DNA of 33,689 nucleotides from Chitinophagales bacterium (GCA_947449695.1 CANFST010000033.1:1-33689), one strand, 5' to 3'. Positions 1-8,273 are shown, counted from the first letter of the stretch. Made by a program: numbers and translations. Notes: generated by a model not told the origin, from the sequence alone.

Positions 1-596
1 GTTTTTACAACGTTTGGTCCAGTAACAAACATGTAACTAGTATTTTCAACCATCAAAATAAAATCAGTAAGGGCAGGAGAGTAAACCGCTCCACCAGCGC
101 ATGGTCCCATGATTGCCGACAACTGCGGAATCACACCTGAAGCAATTGTGTTTTTATAAAAAATATCAGCGTAGCCGCCCAAAGAAACAACACCTTCCTG
201 AATTCGTGCACCACCGCTATCGTTCAAGCCGATAACAGGTGCTCCGTTTTTCAAAGCCAAATCCATTATTTTGCAAATCTTTTCAGCATGTGTTTCCGAA
301 AGCGAACCGCCAAACACAGTAAAATCTTGAGAGAAAACATACGTCAAACGCCCATTGATAGTGCCATAACCAGTTACAACGCCATCGCCTAAATACACTT
401 CATTCTCCATCCCAAAATCACGACAACGATGCGAAACCATCATCCCGATTTCTTCAAATGAATTTTCATCCATCAACAATTCTATTCTTTCACGAGCTGT
501 GAGTTTGCCTTTTTTATGTTGCGCTGCAATTCGTTTTTCGCCGCCACCCAATTGAGCTTCAGCGATTTTTGATTTTAAAATTTCAACTTTATTCAT
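1..596 (-). CDS. Acyl-CoA carboxylase carboxyltransferase (beta) subunit, N-terminal part
   Basis: This gene starts at ATG 596 and runs off the left edge, so only about 198 N-terminal residues are visible. The protein begins [20 protein letters not shown] and carries the family signatures [12 protein letters not shown], then [20 protein letters not shown] and [14 protein letters not shown], followed by [16 protein letters not shown]. These are typical of the biotin-dependent carboxyltransferase beta subunit (propionyl-CoA or methylmalonyl-CoA type, usually about 510 residues). The family moves the carboxyl group from carboxybiotin onto an acyl-CoA in the cytoplasm. Which acyl-CoA is used cannot be told from this fragment. 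It lies 100 bp downstream of purC, and a strong palindrome sits between them, so it is probably transcribed separately. Confidence 0.9.
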   Translation of the reverse strand, partial: MNKVEILKSKIAEAQLGGGEKRIAAQHKKGKLTARERIELLMDENSFEEIGMMVSHRCRDFGMENEVYLGDGVVTGYGTINGRLTYVFSQDFTVFGGSLSETHAEKICKIMDLALKNGAPVIGLNDSGGARIQEGVVSLGGYADIFYKNTIASGVIPQLSAIMGPCAGGAVYSPALTDFILMVENTSYMFVTGPNVVK

Positions 597-630
597 CTTG
601 ATTTTCTTTTCTGATTATTATATTTTTATA

Positions 631-673
631 GTTCGACAAGCTCACTATGACAGTCATGGTGAGCTTGTCGAAC
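631..673. repeat. REP-like near-perfect palindrome between purC and the carboxylase gene
   Basis: A 15-bp arm GTTCGACAAGCTCAC (631-645) is matched perfectly by its reverse complement at 659-673. The centre continues as ATGAC/GTCAT (647-651 with 653-657), so almost all 43 bp are self-complementary. From memory, GTTCGACAAGCTCA-type palindromes recur as dispersed intergenic elements in many Bacteroidota genomes. Only one copy is visible in this window. It sits just after the purC stop codon, so it may also help end purC transcription, although no T-run follows it on the minus strand. Confidence 0.7.
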
Positions 674-696
674 CATTCCCTTTGTCATTTCATTTT

Positions 697-1623
697 TCAC
701 ATTTTCATATTTCCAAATTGGTTCATTACCGCCTTCACAATTTCTTCCTCACTTTTTTCTTCTTCTTTCACAAATTTTTTGCCTGTAACTTTTTCATACA
801 ACTCAATATATCGTTCGCTGATTTCGTTGATCCAGGCTTCATTCATTTCAGGAATTTGTTGCCCATCTTTTCCTTGAAAACCATTATCAATCAACCATTT
901 TCTTACAAATTCTTTTGATAATTGTTTTTGTTCTTCATTGTTTTTTTGTCGTTCATCATAACCATCCGCATAAAAATATCTGCTGCTATCGGGTGTATGA
1001 ATTTCATCAATCAAAGTGATAATTCCATTTCGTTTTCCAAATTCATATTTGGTGTCAACCAATATCAAACCTTGTGCAGCAGCCATTTCCGAGCCACGAG
1101 CAAATAATGCCAACGCATATTTTTCCAATTGCTCATACTCGTTTTTGCTTACCAAATTTTTCCTAATGATTTCTTCTTTCGAAATATCTTCATCATGTCC
1201 TTCATGCGCTTTGGTGGTTGGAGTGATGATTGGGTGCGGCATTCGGTCGTTTTCTTTTAAACCATCGGGCAGTTTTACACCACACAATTCTCTCAAACCA
1301 CTTTTGTAAGTTCGCCAAGCATGACCTGCCAAGTAGCCACGGACAACCATCTCAACAGGATACGTTTCACATTTATAACCAATCGAAACATTGGGCAGCG
1401 GCGAAGCAATCAACCAATTAGGCACAATATCTTTTGTAGCATTTAAAAAATGTTTGGCAGTTTGATTCAGCACCGAACCCTTGTGTGGTATGGGTTTGGG
1501 CAGCACCACATCAAATGCAGAAATACGATTGCTGGCAATCATTACCAATAAATCATCGCCAATGCTATACACATCACGTACTTTGCCTTTGTAGAAATTT
1601 GTTTGGTTGGGAAATTGTAGCAT
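697..1623 (-). CDS. purC: Phosphoribosylaminoimidazole-succinocarboxamide synthase (SAICAR synthetase)
   Basis: This is the purine-biosynthesis enzyme that joins CAIR and aspartate using ATP to give SAICAR in the cytoplasm. The 308-residue protein opens with the nucleotide-binding region [10 protein letters not shown] and shows [13 protein letters not shown] (about 30-42). It then has [17 protein letters not shown] and a C-terminal [25 protein letters not shown]. The length fits the longer PurC class. The start ATG at 1623 lies 8 bp after the stop of the upstream TonB-domain gene on the same strand, so it is probably co-transcribed with it. That pairing looks incidental rather than functional. 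No odd residues were noticed. Confidence 0.95.
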   Translation of the reverse strand: MLQFPNQTNFYKGKVRDVYSIGDDLLVMIASNRISAFDVVLPKPIPHKGSVLNQTAKHFLNATKDIVPNWLIASPLPNVSIGYKCETYPVEMVVRGYLAGHAWRTYKSGLRELCGVKLPDGLKENDRMPHPIITPTTKAHEGHDEDISKEEIIRKNLVSKNEYEQLEKYALALFARGSEMAAAQGLILVDTKYEFGKRNGIITLIDEIHTPDSSRYFYADGYDERQKNNEEQKQLSKEFVRKWLIDNGFQGKDGQQIPEMNEAWINEISERYIELYEKVTGKKFVKEEEKSEEEIVKAVMNQFGNMKM

Positions 1624-1631
1624 TGTTTAAA

Positions 1632-2045
1632 TTAATTTAGTTTGAATGAAATTGGTAAAGTAAAATAAACCGCAACGGCTTTACCATTTTGTTTTCCAGG
1701 TGTCCAATCAGGCATTTTTTTTACAACTTTTTTAGCAGCTTCATCACAGCCGTTTCCAATGCCTTTCAGTACTTCTACTTTTTCAACTGTGCCTGTTTCA
1801 GAAACAATAAATCGCACAATCACTTTTCCTTCGGTATGTTTTTTCTTCGCTTTTTTAGGATATATTAAATGAGTAGAAATGAATTTTGCCATAGCATTTT
1901 GCCCACCAACAAATTGAGGCATTTGTTCAACATAAGTAAAAATCTCTTGAGTTGAATTATTTGTAGAAGCTGCATTTTGAGCATTTACGCATTTTGAAAA
2001 AGCAAAAAACGAAATGAATAAAAGTGAGAAAAATATTTTTTTCAT
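1632..2045 (-). CDS. Exported stand-alone TonB C-terminal domain protein (copy 1)
   Basis: This is a 137-residue protein with a signal peptide (MKKIFFSLLFISFFAFSKCVNAQ) followed directly by one TonB C-terminal fold (about residues 40-137). The fold includes MPQFVGGQNAMAKFI, EGKVIVRFIVSETGTVEKVEVLKGIGNGCDE and MPDWTPGKQNGKAV. Real TonB proteins have an inner-membrane anchor and a long periplasmic linker, and both are absent here, so it cannot be a complete energy transducer. Such single-domain proteins are common in Bacteroidota and are often annotated as energy transducer TonB; their role is unclear. It is a tandem paralogue of the next gene upstream, 6 bp away. Confidence 0.85.
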   Translation of the reverse strand: MKKIFFSLLFISFFAFSKCVNAQNAASTNNSTQEIFTYVEQMPQFVGGQNAMAKFISTHLIYPKKAKKKHTEGKVIVRFIVSETGTVEKVEVLKGIGNGCDEAAKKVVKKMPDWTPGKQNGKAVAVYFTLPISFKLN

Positions 2046-2051
2046 AAAGAA

Positions 2052-2444
2052 TTATTGAGCTAAAGTAAATTCAATCGGAAGAGTCAAATATACATCAACC
2101 GTTTTTCGTTTATTTTTTCCTGGTATCCATTTTGGCATCAATTTTAAAACTCTCATAACTTCTTCGCCACAGCCTGAACCTATATCTCGTAAGATCTTTA
2201 TATCGGTTACGTCTCCAGTTTTTGTTACTACAAACTGTGCAATTACTTTGCCCTCAACATTATTATCTTTTGCAAGTGTTGGGTATTTTAAATGATCAAC
2301 AATAAAACTATTCATTGCCTCCGAACCACCTGGGTACTCTGGCATTTTTTTAACGAATGAGAATATTTTCGAATCTGGTTTTTTAAAAATAGAACAACTT
2401 GAAATACTTAAACTAATTAAAAGCAAACAAAATATTTTTTTCAT
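2052..2444 (-). CDS. Lipoprotein with stand-alone TonB C-terminal domain (copy 2)
   Basis: This 130-residue protein has a lipoprotein signal peptide ending in the lipobox SISSC (Cys about 17), then a single TonB C-terminal domain. Characteristic stretches are MPEYPGGSEAMNSFI, VEGKVIAQFVVTKTGDV, ILRDIGSGCGEE and MPKWIPGKNKRKTV. It closely resembles the downstream gene at 1632-2045 over its whole length, so the pair arose by tandem duplication. This copy is predicted to be lipid-anchored and the other soluble. No transmembrane anchor or proline-rich linker is present. A gap of 57 bp separates it from the MbnP-like gene upstream. Confidence 0.85.
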   Translation of the reverse strand: MKKIFCLLLISLSISSCSIFKKPDSKIFSFVKKMPEYPGGSEAMNSFIVDHLKYPTLAKDNNVEGKVIAQFVVTKTGDVTDIKILRDIGSGCGEEVMRVLKLMPKWIPGKNKRKTVDVYLTLPIEFTLAQ

Positions 2445-2501
2445 AAAAAAAATTGATTGGCGAAGTTCGTAAAGATTTTATTATTCCCACTCAAATTTTA
2501 T

Positions 2502-3293
2502 TTATTCGTAATGAAACAACGAGGCAATATTGCTACTGATTTTGTTTGCCACTGTTGATGAATTTGCTGCCGCATTTGCCACAGATAAATTAGCATTTTG
2601 ATTCAATTGCACACCAGTCAATAATTTGCTGTAATCAATAATGATGTGAACATATTGTGGCGTATTTGCTGTAACTGTATAATCTTGTTCAGGCATATTG
2701 ATATTCGTCAAATGAGCATTGGTGCCAATTTTATAAGTGAATGGCTGCATATTGGCAACACTTCCATTGGCATTTGTTGTGGTATCTATCTTGCCTTGAA
2801 AATTTACAAACACGTACCCATCGCTACTCGAATAAGTTGAATTAAACCACATGGCTGGTGTATTGAAAATCGAACCAGTGGTTGGTGAAGCTGCATTGGT
2901 AGCGGCATCTAAGCCGACACTAAAGTTCACTGATTTATAATTTCCAACAGGAATATTGCCAATGACATAGGCTTCATTTTCCATTACTTTCAAAAAACTA
3001 AAGCCCGAAAAGTCAACAACAGAGCCATCTAACTTAACTGCTTGCACATGCGAAATAAACATTTGCGCTAAATGCACTGAAATTTTTCTTCCGCTTGATA
3101 ATGTATAAACCGAATCGTAATTATCAACTTCAGTTGTATCAACATTGGTATGCAAATGCAGAATCAACGTGCCATTAGGCGTTGCAGCAGTTGTTGTGGT
3201 GGTTGATGAATCTTTTTTGCAAGAAAAGATAGAAATAAAAAATGCCAAGAAAATGACAAAGAAAATTGTTTTTGAAATATTATTTGATTCCAT
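2502..3293 (-). CDS. MbnP-like lipoprotein (putative copper-binding)
   Basis: This is a 263-residue lipoprotein with lipobox FSCKKDSS near residue 25. Residues after the Cys (C-K-K-D) resemble the Bacteroidota lipoprotein export signal, so surface exposure is possible. The body matches my memory of the MbnP-like family: NGTLILHLHTNVD, then SGRKISVHLAQMFISHVQAVKLDG, then IPVGNYKSVNFSVGLDA, and an aromatic segment AMWFNSTYSSSDGYVFVNFQGK. MbnP proteins from methanotrophs bind copper through a modified tryptophan, and the single Trp of AMWFN sits about where that residue would be. The modifying diheme partner (MbnH) is not in the window. The gene starts 13 bp after the Met-rich barrel gene, so they are very likely co-expressed. 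Confidence 0.7.
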   Translation of the reverse strand: MESNNISKTIFFVIFLAFFISIFSCKKDSSTTTTTAATPNGTLILHLHTNVDTTEVDNYDSVYTLSSGRKISVHLAQMFISHVQAVKLDGSVVDFSGFSFLKVMENEAYVIGNIPVGNYKSVNFSVGLDAATNAASPTTGSIFNTPAMWFNSTYSSSDGYVFVNFQGKIDTTTNANGSVANMQPFTYKIGTNAHLTNINMPEQDYTVTANTPQYVHIIIDYSKLLTGVQLNQNANLSVANAAANSSTVANKISSNIASLFHYE

Positions 3294-3306
3294 AAAATTT
3301 TTGTTT

Positions 3307-4386
3307 TTAAAATTGATAATTAATGTTTGCGTTGATTACATTTTTTATTGGCACTTGTACACCATTGTATTTTTGATAAGCCTGCAAGCCATATTCAGCA
3401 CTGATTTTCATGGCTTTGTTAGCTGTTAGTTGAATTGGAAATGATGTACCAACAAAACATCGAAGTGTGTTGCCACCATAATTAATTGTGTTTGCTGCTG
3501 GTTCATTTAAAGCATAAATGGAAGCATCAACGTCATGAATTTTTCCAACACTTGCTGCTTCGACTCTTACTGATGGATTTAACCATTTGAAAATAGAATA
3601 AGCACTCCAAATGTTGATGGTTGCTATATTTCCGAGCCGATAATGATTGCTGTTGAATGATGTTTTGATAGATGAATTGAATTGAGTGCCAATGGCAAAT
3701 TTATTTTGTTGAAACTTGTAACTCAAGCCTGGCAATACATCCAGCGTTCCAGTTCCCAATTGCATCATGTAAGTCAAATTAGAATTTGGATAAAATACAT
3801 CATCGCTTTTTCCTTTTTGGTTGATGCTACCAGTTGGCAAATTCAATCCGCCAGTAACAATTAATTCGCTGTTTTCATCTTTCAGCAAAGCATACATAGC
3901 ATACAATTGTGCATCACCAAAACCAGCACTCATCATACTTGGCATCGTGCCATTGCTTCCCATCATTTCCATGCCAGGCATATTCATTGCTGCGGTTGGC
4001 AACATTTGCATATTCATTGAATTGCTATTAAAATTCAACATACCCATCACAGTTAATCTATCCGAAATGCCATACATACCCATCAGCATGTACATCTGCA
4101 TTTGCATTTTGGTTGATGCAGCGATGTAAGTCTTAAAAACTTCATTGGTGCTAATGTTTGATGAGCCATCAAGCAATCCATTCATGTTCATTTGCATAAA
4201 ATTGTAAGCCAACATCCACTCTTTTTTTTTGTGAACATGGCTAAACATAATGCCTGCTGGTGCTAAATTTTTCGAGCAACAACAATTGCTGTTGCAAACA
4301 AATGAGCTGTCGGAAGCTGCATTTGAATTATGTTGTAGCAAAGTGAAACATATCACGATGCTCAACATCAACCTACTTTTTTTCAT
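3307..4386 (-). CDS. Methionine-rich outer-membrane beta-barrel protein, putative metal transporter
   Basis: The preferred start is ATG 4386 (MKKSRLMLSIVICF), which gives a clean signal peptide and 359 residues; an upstream in-frame start at 4461 would place 25 atypical residues before it. The mature N-terminus has a Cys cluster (C31, C35-C37) and the motif APAGIMFSHVHKKKEWMLAYNFM. Between residues 58 and 152 there are about 23 methionines, in runs such as MQMQMYMLMGMYG and MNMPGMEMMG. The rest alternates polar and hydrophobic residues and ends in INANINYQF, an aromatic C-terminus typical of outer-membrane barrels. Dense Met and Cys clusters are typical of Cu(I) ligands. I recall similar barrels beside MbnP genes. 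The exact role is not known, and import and export are both possible. Confidence 0.65.
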   Translation of the reverse strand: MKKSRLMLSIVICFTLLQHNSNAASDSSFVCNSNCCCSKNLAPAGIMFSHVHKKKEWMLAYNFMQMNMNGLLDGSSNISTNEVFKTYIAASTKMQMQMYMLMGMYGISDRLTVMGMLNFNSNSMNMQMLPTAAMNMPGMEMMGSNGTMPSMMSAGFGDAQLYAMYALLKDENSELIVTGGLNLPTGSINQKGKSDDVFYPNSNLTYMMQLGTGTLDVLPGLSYKFQQNKFAIGTQFNSSIKTSFNSNHYRLGNIATINIWSAYSIFKWLNPSVRVEAASVGKIHDVDASIYALNEPAANTINYGGNTLRCFVGTSFPIQLTANKAMKISAEYGLQAYQKYNGVQVPIKNVINANINYQF

Positions 4387-4470
4387 TGTAAAATTGTTTG
4401 TTGATTTAAAATAAATGATTGTAGCATTTAATTTTTTGTGAAATGCTTTCGTTAAAATCAATAAGTCAAA

Positions 4471-4839
4471 TTAACAACAAGGCGGATGGAAAATTCCTTT
4501 GGAATGCAAGAACAGAGTGGAATTGAAAGCAATTGGAAATTGCAATTCAAAATTTTTATTCAGCTCAATTTTAAAGTCAGATTTTTTTTCGCAAAATAAT
4601 TCTTCAAATTTTTCTTTTGAACTAGTTGGGTTGGGTGCTTTTTCATTTTTATCATCTTCATTCAACTGTTTTTTTAATTGACAAGAACCATGACAACAAC
4701 TTTTTTTCTTGAAACGATTTTCACACAAATTTTTAGCAATGAAAGTTTGATTCATTTTGAAATTAACTATCACCAAAACTTTTGTAAAGCTTTGAAATAA
4801 CACTACAGCAGCTAATATTATGAACAGAATGTTTTTCAA
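4471..4839 (-). CDS. Small Cys-rich membrane-anchored protein with PPCC tail
   Basis: Probable start TTG 4839 gives 122 residues: a hydrophobic N-terminal segment (residues 3-27), then NFKMNQTFIAKNLCENRFKK, SCCHGSCQLKKQL, a charged Lys/Glu stretch, and the tail FHPPCC. Cys residues fall at 39, 48, 49, 53, once more near 90, and at the C-terminus. It resembles a Bacteroidota family of small proteins with CC...KCxLKKQL and a terminal PP that sit beside metal-related outer-membrane genes. The open frame extends back to 4962 but would then overlap the permease gene and lack a signal sequence, so that longer form is rejected. A good promoter ends 8 bp before the TTG. The next in-frame ATG (residue 29) would remove the membrane segment. 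Function unknown; metal binding is plausible. Confidence 0.65.
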   Translation of the reverse strand: MKNILFIILAAVVLFQSFTKVLVIVNFKMNQTFIAKNLCENRFKKKSCCHGSCQLKKQLNEDDKNEKAPNPTSSKEKFEELFCEKKSDFKIELNKNFELQFPIAFNSTLFLHSKGIFHPPCC

Positions 4840-4847
4840 TTGTGCTG

Positions 4848-4879
4848 CAAAGGTAGTTGGATAAAAGAATGAAAACAAA
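4848..4879 (-). promoter_or_regulatory. Bacteroidota-type promoter for the Cys-rich/Met-rich/MbnP operon
   Basis: On the minus strand TTTG (4879-4876) is followed by exactly 20 bp and then TACCTTTG (4855-4848). This matches the Bacteroidota -33 TTTG and -7 TAnnTTTG consensus. It lies in the gap after the permease stop codon (4898). Transcription would start about at 4841, leaving almost no leader before the TTG at 4839. Confidence 0.65.
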
Positions 4880-4897
4880 TGATTTTTCTCATCACCA

Positions 4898-6154
4898 TTA
4901 TTTGAATTGAATAGCTTGTTTGGCGGCTCTGTATGCTGGCATCCATGAAGTAGCAATGCCAATTAACAGCATCACAAAAATAATTTTAACCACATCGAAC
5001 AACTGCAAATCAACTGGGTAAGCATCCACAACAAATGAGTTGCCGCCCAATTTTAGTAGATGAAAATGTTGTTGCAAAAGGCAAATCAATAAACCAATTG
5101 TTAAGCCGATTAATGTGCCAAAACCTGCGGCTATCATACCTTCTAATAAGAAAATATTTTTTATCAAACTGCTATCAGCACCTAGAGTTTGTAAAACACC
5201 AATGTCTTTTTTCTTATCAATGGCTACCATGCTCAAGCTGCCAATCATATTGAATGATGCAATGATTAAGATGAAACTTAAAATGCTAAACACCACCCAT
5301 TTTTCAATTTTCATAATTCGATAGGTGAATGAATTTTGCTCAAAGCGATTTTTGATTTCCACTTTGTTATTGAAAATTTCTGATAATTTTCTTTTTACAG
5401 AATGCTCATCTGACGAGCTTGTTAAAGCAATATTCAACAAACTCACTTCATCTGAATAATCTAATAAATCTTTCAAGATTTGATAATCAATGAAACAATA
5501 TTTGTTGTCAAAATCTTGTTGAATTGCAAATGTGCCAGCAGGAAAAACTTGTACAGAATGAAATGCATCAAACGGATTGGTGGTAATATTTTCTGCTTTT
5601 CTGTTAGGCAAAAATATTTGCATTGGCTCGTTCATAAATTCAGGATTGATGCCCAAAGATTGCGCTACACCTGCGCCTGGCACAATATTGTATTGATACA
5701 ATGTTTCGTTATTGCTTTCGTCAAAAATTGTATCAGTACTTAATTTAAAATTGCCTTTGTAAATATTTTTTGGCACATCGCTCACTTTCGAAAAATGTTC
5801 ATCAACACCTTGCATGGTGGCAATGAATTGTTGATTATGAAAACGCATCAGCGCATTTTCTTCTACACATTTCGATACCGCTTTTATGCCTTGCAATTCA
5901 TGCAATTGTTTCCATTGTGAATCATTCAAATGAAAAGTTTTTCCTTCGATGGGTGTTACTTGCAAATCGCTGTTAAACGAATGATACAATGAAATTACCA
6001 AAGTTTCAAAACCATTAAAAACGCTCAAAACAATTATTAATGCTGCTGTTCCAACGGCAATAGCACCCACAGTAATCCAATTAAGTACATTGATGGCGGC
6101 TGTACTTTTTTTTGAAAAAAAATATCGAAGTGCTATTTTGAAAGAGAGTTTCAT
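4898..6154 (-). CDS. ABC transporter permease, LolC/LolE (FtsX-like) family
   Basis: This 418-residue inner-membrane protein has four predicted membrane segments. The first is at about 25-47 (INVLNWITVGAIAVGTAALI), and three lie near 285-310, 335-360 and 385-410. The large periplasmic loop between segments 1 and 2 and the C-terminal FtsX core (GVLQTLGADSSLIKNIFLLEGM, SWMPAYRAAKQAI) are typical of LolC/E-type permeases that pull lipoproteins from the inner membrane with an ATPase partner. The ATPase (LolD) is not in this window. The start codon ATG 6154 directly abuts the stop codon of the upstream amidase gene (TAA immediately followed by ATG), which suggests translational coupling. Confidence 0.85.
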   Translation of the reverse strand: MKLSFKIALRYFFSKKSTAAINVLNWITVGAIAVGTAALIIVLSVFNGFETLVISLYHSFNSDLQVTPIEGKTFHLNDSQWKQLHELQGIKAVSKCVEENALMRFHNQQFIATMQGVDEHFSKVSDVPKNIYKGNFKLSTDTIFDESNNETLYQYNIVPGAGVAQSLGINPEFMNEPMQIFLPNRKAENITTNPFDAFHSVQVFPAGTFAIQQDFDNKYCFIDYQILKDLLDYSDEVSLLNIALTSSSDEHSVKRKLSEIFNNKVEIKNRFEQNSFTYRIMKIEKWVVFSILSFILIIASFNMIGSLSMVAIDKKKDIGVLQTLGADSSLIKNIFLLEGMIAAGFGTLIGLTIGLLICLLQQHFHLLKLGGNSFVVDAYPVDLQLFDVVKIIFVMLLIGIATSWMPAYRAAKQAIQFK

Positions 6155-6964
6155 TTACGACAAATGTAAATCGAAATTATCTGCATCTTTCCAAAACTGA
6201 TAAGTTCGGCGAAATGCAATTAATTCTTCCATAGATAATTCAGCGAAAATTATTTTTTCATCGTTCGATTCACAAATCATGATTTCGCCAGAAGGGCTGA
6301 TAATACTGCTATCGCCGCTGTGATAAATATTATTACCATCATCACCAACTCGGTTTGCACCGATGACATAACATTGATTTTCGATGGCACGAGCCTGCAA
6401 CAAGGCTTTCCAAGCGGTATTTCGGCGTTCGGGCCAATTGGCAACGTATAACAACACATCATATTCACCTCGATAGTTTTCATCACTAAAAAATTGCTGA
6501 CGAGTCCAAACTGGAAAACGCAAATCATAACACACACTCAAATTGATTCTCCAACCCTTGCAATCTATTACTTGTCGCTGATTTCCAGATGTGTAAGTTT
6601 TATGTTCATTGCTTAATCGAAACAAATGATGCTTGTCGTAAGAGAATAAATTTCCACCAGGTTGCATCCAAATTAAGCGATTAAAAAACTGTTCATTTTC
6701 TTTGATAATTAAACTACCACAAATCGCTGCATTTGTTAGCATAGCTTTATGCTTCATCCACTCAATCGCTTCTCCATTCATGGTTTGAAAGCAGTTGGCT
6801 GCATTCATGGTAAATCCTGTAGTAAACATTTCAGGCAATACAATCACATCAGTTGTATCTTTTTGAATAATAGAAATTTTTTCATCAAACATTCTAAGAT
6901 TGGCAGAAGCGTTCTCCCAGTGAAGGTTTGATTGAATGATATGAACTTTTAAACTTTCTAGCAA
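6155..6964 (-). CDS. Carbon-nitrogen hydrolase (nitrilase superfamily), omega-amidase-like
   Basis: This 269-residue cytoplasmic protein has the complete Glu-Lys-Cys catalytic triad of the nitrilase superfamily. E45 lies in VIVLPEMFTTGF, K111 in SYDKHHLF and C145 in LSVCYDLRFPVW. The sequence around the Cys (CYDLRFP) and the short length fit the YafV/omega-amidase branch, which hydrolyses 2-oxoglutaramate and similar amides. Substrate assignment is by family resemblance only. It is the middle gene of a minus-strand operon: 5 bp after the TPR gene stop and directly abutting the permease gene. Confidence 0.88.
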   Translation of the reverse strand: MLESLKVHIIQSNLHWENASANLRMFDEKISIIQKDTTDVIVLPEMFTTGFTMNAANCFQTMNGEAIEWMKHKAMLTNAAICGSLIIKENEQFFNRLIWMQPGGNLFSYDKHHLFRLSNEHKTYTSGNQRQVIDCKGWRINLSVCYDLRFPVWTRQQFFSDENYRGEYDVLLYVANWPERRNTAWKALLQARAIENQCYVIGANRVGDDGNNIYHSGDSSIISPSGEIMICESNDEKIIFAELSMEELIAFRRTYQFWKDADNFDLHLS

Positions 6965-6969
6965 TTGAC

Positions 6970-8079
6970 TTATTTTTTCAACAATGTTTTTGTTTTTTCA
7001 TAAGGTCTTGAAACTTCTTCGTCTTCTGGTTTCATTTGATTTGCTTTTTGCAAATAAGGCAATGCTTTTTCGAAAATTTCATTGCGTTTTTTTATTAAGG
7101 CATCATACTCCGCTTGTTTATCTGCTGGAATATCATTAGCTTGTTTATTAACTTTTACTGCCTGATTAAAAATATTTATACCAACTGATTTCACAACATC
7201 AAAACTATTTGGGTTGATTTTAAAAGCTTTTTCAAATTGTTCAGCGGCATCAGTTGGTTTATTCATTTGATCGTAAATCTGACCTAAAAAAACATATAAG
7301 ATTTCATTATTAGGTTCCAGTTTGATTGTTTCATTCATTTTTTCAATGGCTTTATCAAACTGATGAGTAGCGTATAAAATATTGATATAAGCCTTTAAAA
7401 TATCTGCATCGCTTTTTATCATATTCGAACCTTTTTCTAATAAGGCAATAGCTTTTGCAGTATCTTTTACAATGCAATAATCTTTTGCTAAAGGTGCAAA
7501 AGCATCTTTGTAACCCATATCAGCTACTTGTTGATATAATGGCAAAGCTTCTTGAGTTTTGCCTGCTCTGTCAGCCATGAAAGCTTCATTGTATATAGCT
7601 CCTGTATCAGCAGGTAGTTTTATATATTTTGCCAATTCATTATAAACTGCCATTCGCATTTTGAAATTTTCATAAGCACCTGCAAATGATTTTCTATTAT
7701 AAAACGCAAATGCAGTATCACCATACTCCTGCATAATTTGTGGTAATCTGATTTTTAATACATCATCAACCTCGTCATGTTTTGGGTCTATTTCCATGCT
7801 TTTTTTATAAGCTTCAAAAGCCGTTTTTAAAGCGTCAGGTGCATTTAAAGATGCTTCTTTTTTTTGCTGATGAATATCCTGGTAAATCAATCCTTTGTAA
7901 TACCAGGTTTTCCACCACGACATCGAACCTTCATCAGTAGAGGCTGCATCTATAGAAGATTTTGCTTTCTCATAATCTTCATACTTTCGATAGTTCCAGG
8001 CGCTATGTACATTTTGTTTTTGTGCCAAAACAATGTTTGATAACAGAATCAAGCAGAGAAGAAATTTAATTTGTTTCAT
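6970..8079 (-). CDS. Exported tetratricopeptide-repeat protein
   Basis: This 369-residue protein has a signal peptide (MKQIKFLLCLILLSNIVLAQ) followed by helical repeats. Recognisable TPR units include ALPLYQQVADMGYKDAFAPLAKDY, then FDKAIEKMNETIKLEPNNEI, and PTDAAEQFEKAFKINPNSFD at about residues 170-300. TPR proteins are scaffolds for protein binding; no enzyme motif is seen. The likely location is the periplasm. It is the first gene of the operon with the amidase and the permease, and its leader is about 90 bp long if the upstream TACTTTTG element is the promoter. Confidence 0.8.
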   Translation of the reverse strand: MKQIKFLLCLILLSNIVLAQKQNVHSAWNYRKYEDYEKAKSSIDAASTDEGSMSWWKTWYYKGLIYQDIHQQKKEASLNAPDALKTAFEAYKKSMEIDPKHDEVDDVLKIRLPQIMQEYGDTAFAFYNRKSFAGAYENFKMRMAVYNELAKYIKLPADTGAIYNEAFMADRAGKTQEALPLYQQVADMGYKDAFAPLAKDYCIVKDTAKAIALLEKGSNMIKSDADILKAYINILYATHQFDKAIEKMNETIKLEPNNEILYVFLGQIYDQMNKPTDAAEQFEKAFKINPNSFDVVKSVGINIFNQAVKVNKQANDIPADKQAEYDALIKKRNEIFEKALPYLQKANQMKPEDEEVSRPYEKTKTLLKK

Positions 8080-8170
8080 GATAAAATGATTATTTGAATA
8101 AGAAATTAGTTTGATATTAATGAATGACGATTAAAAAATAAAAATAGTTGCAAGCATGTTTATTTTTTTG

Positions 8171-8178
8171 CAAAAGTA
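8171..8178 (-). promoter_or_regulatory. Candidate -7 element for the TPR-amidase-permease operon
   Basis: The minus strand reads TACTTTTG, matching TAnnTTTG, about 90 bp before the TPR start codon in the divergent gap 8080-8273. No clear TTTG -33 element lies at the expected spacing, so support is modest. Confidence 0.35.
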
Positions 8179-8273
8179 ATCATTAATCATAAATAGAATT
8201 TAGTTGTTATATGATTTAGAAATTCTCTTAAAATTAGATGAAATATAGTCTTTTAAAACAGATGTAATATTAT

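Noticed and set aside
598-918. Plus-strand open frames opposite purC and its flank
   Set aside because: They are antisense to a clearly recognised gene, Phe-rich, and include the palindrome; they are composition shadows.
1632-2444. Annotating the two TonB-domain genes as tonB
   Set aside because: Both lack the inner-membrane anchor and linker needed for energy transduction.
4840-4962. Longer reading of the Cys-rich protein starting at 4962
   Set aside because: It would overlap the permease 3' end, carry no signal-like N-terminus, and start upstream of the promoter at 4848-4879.
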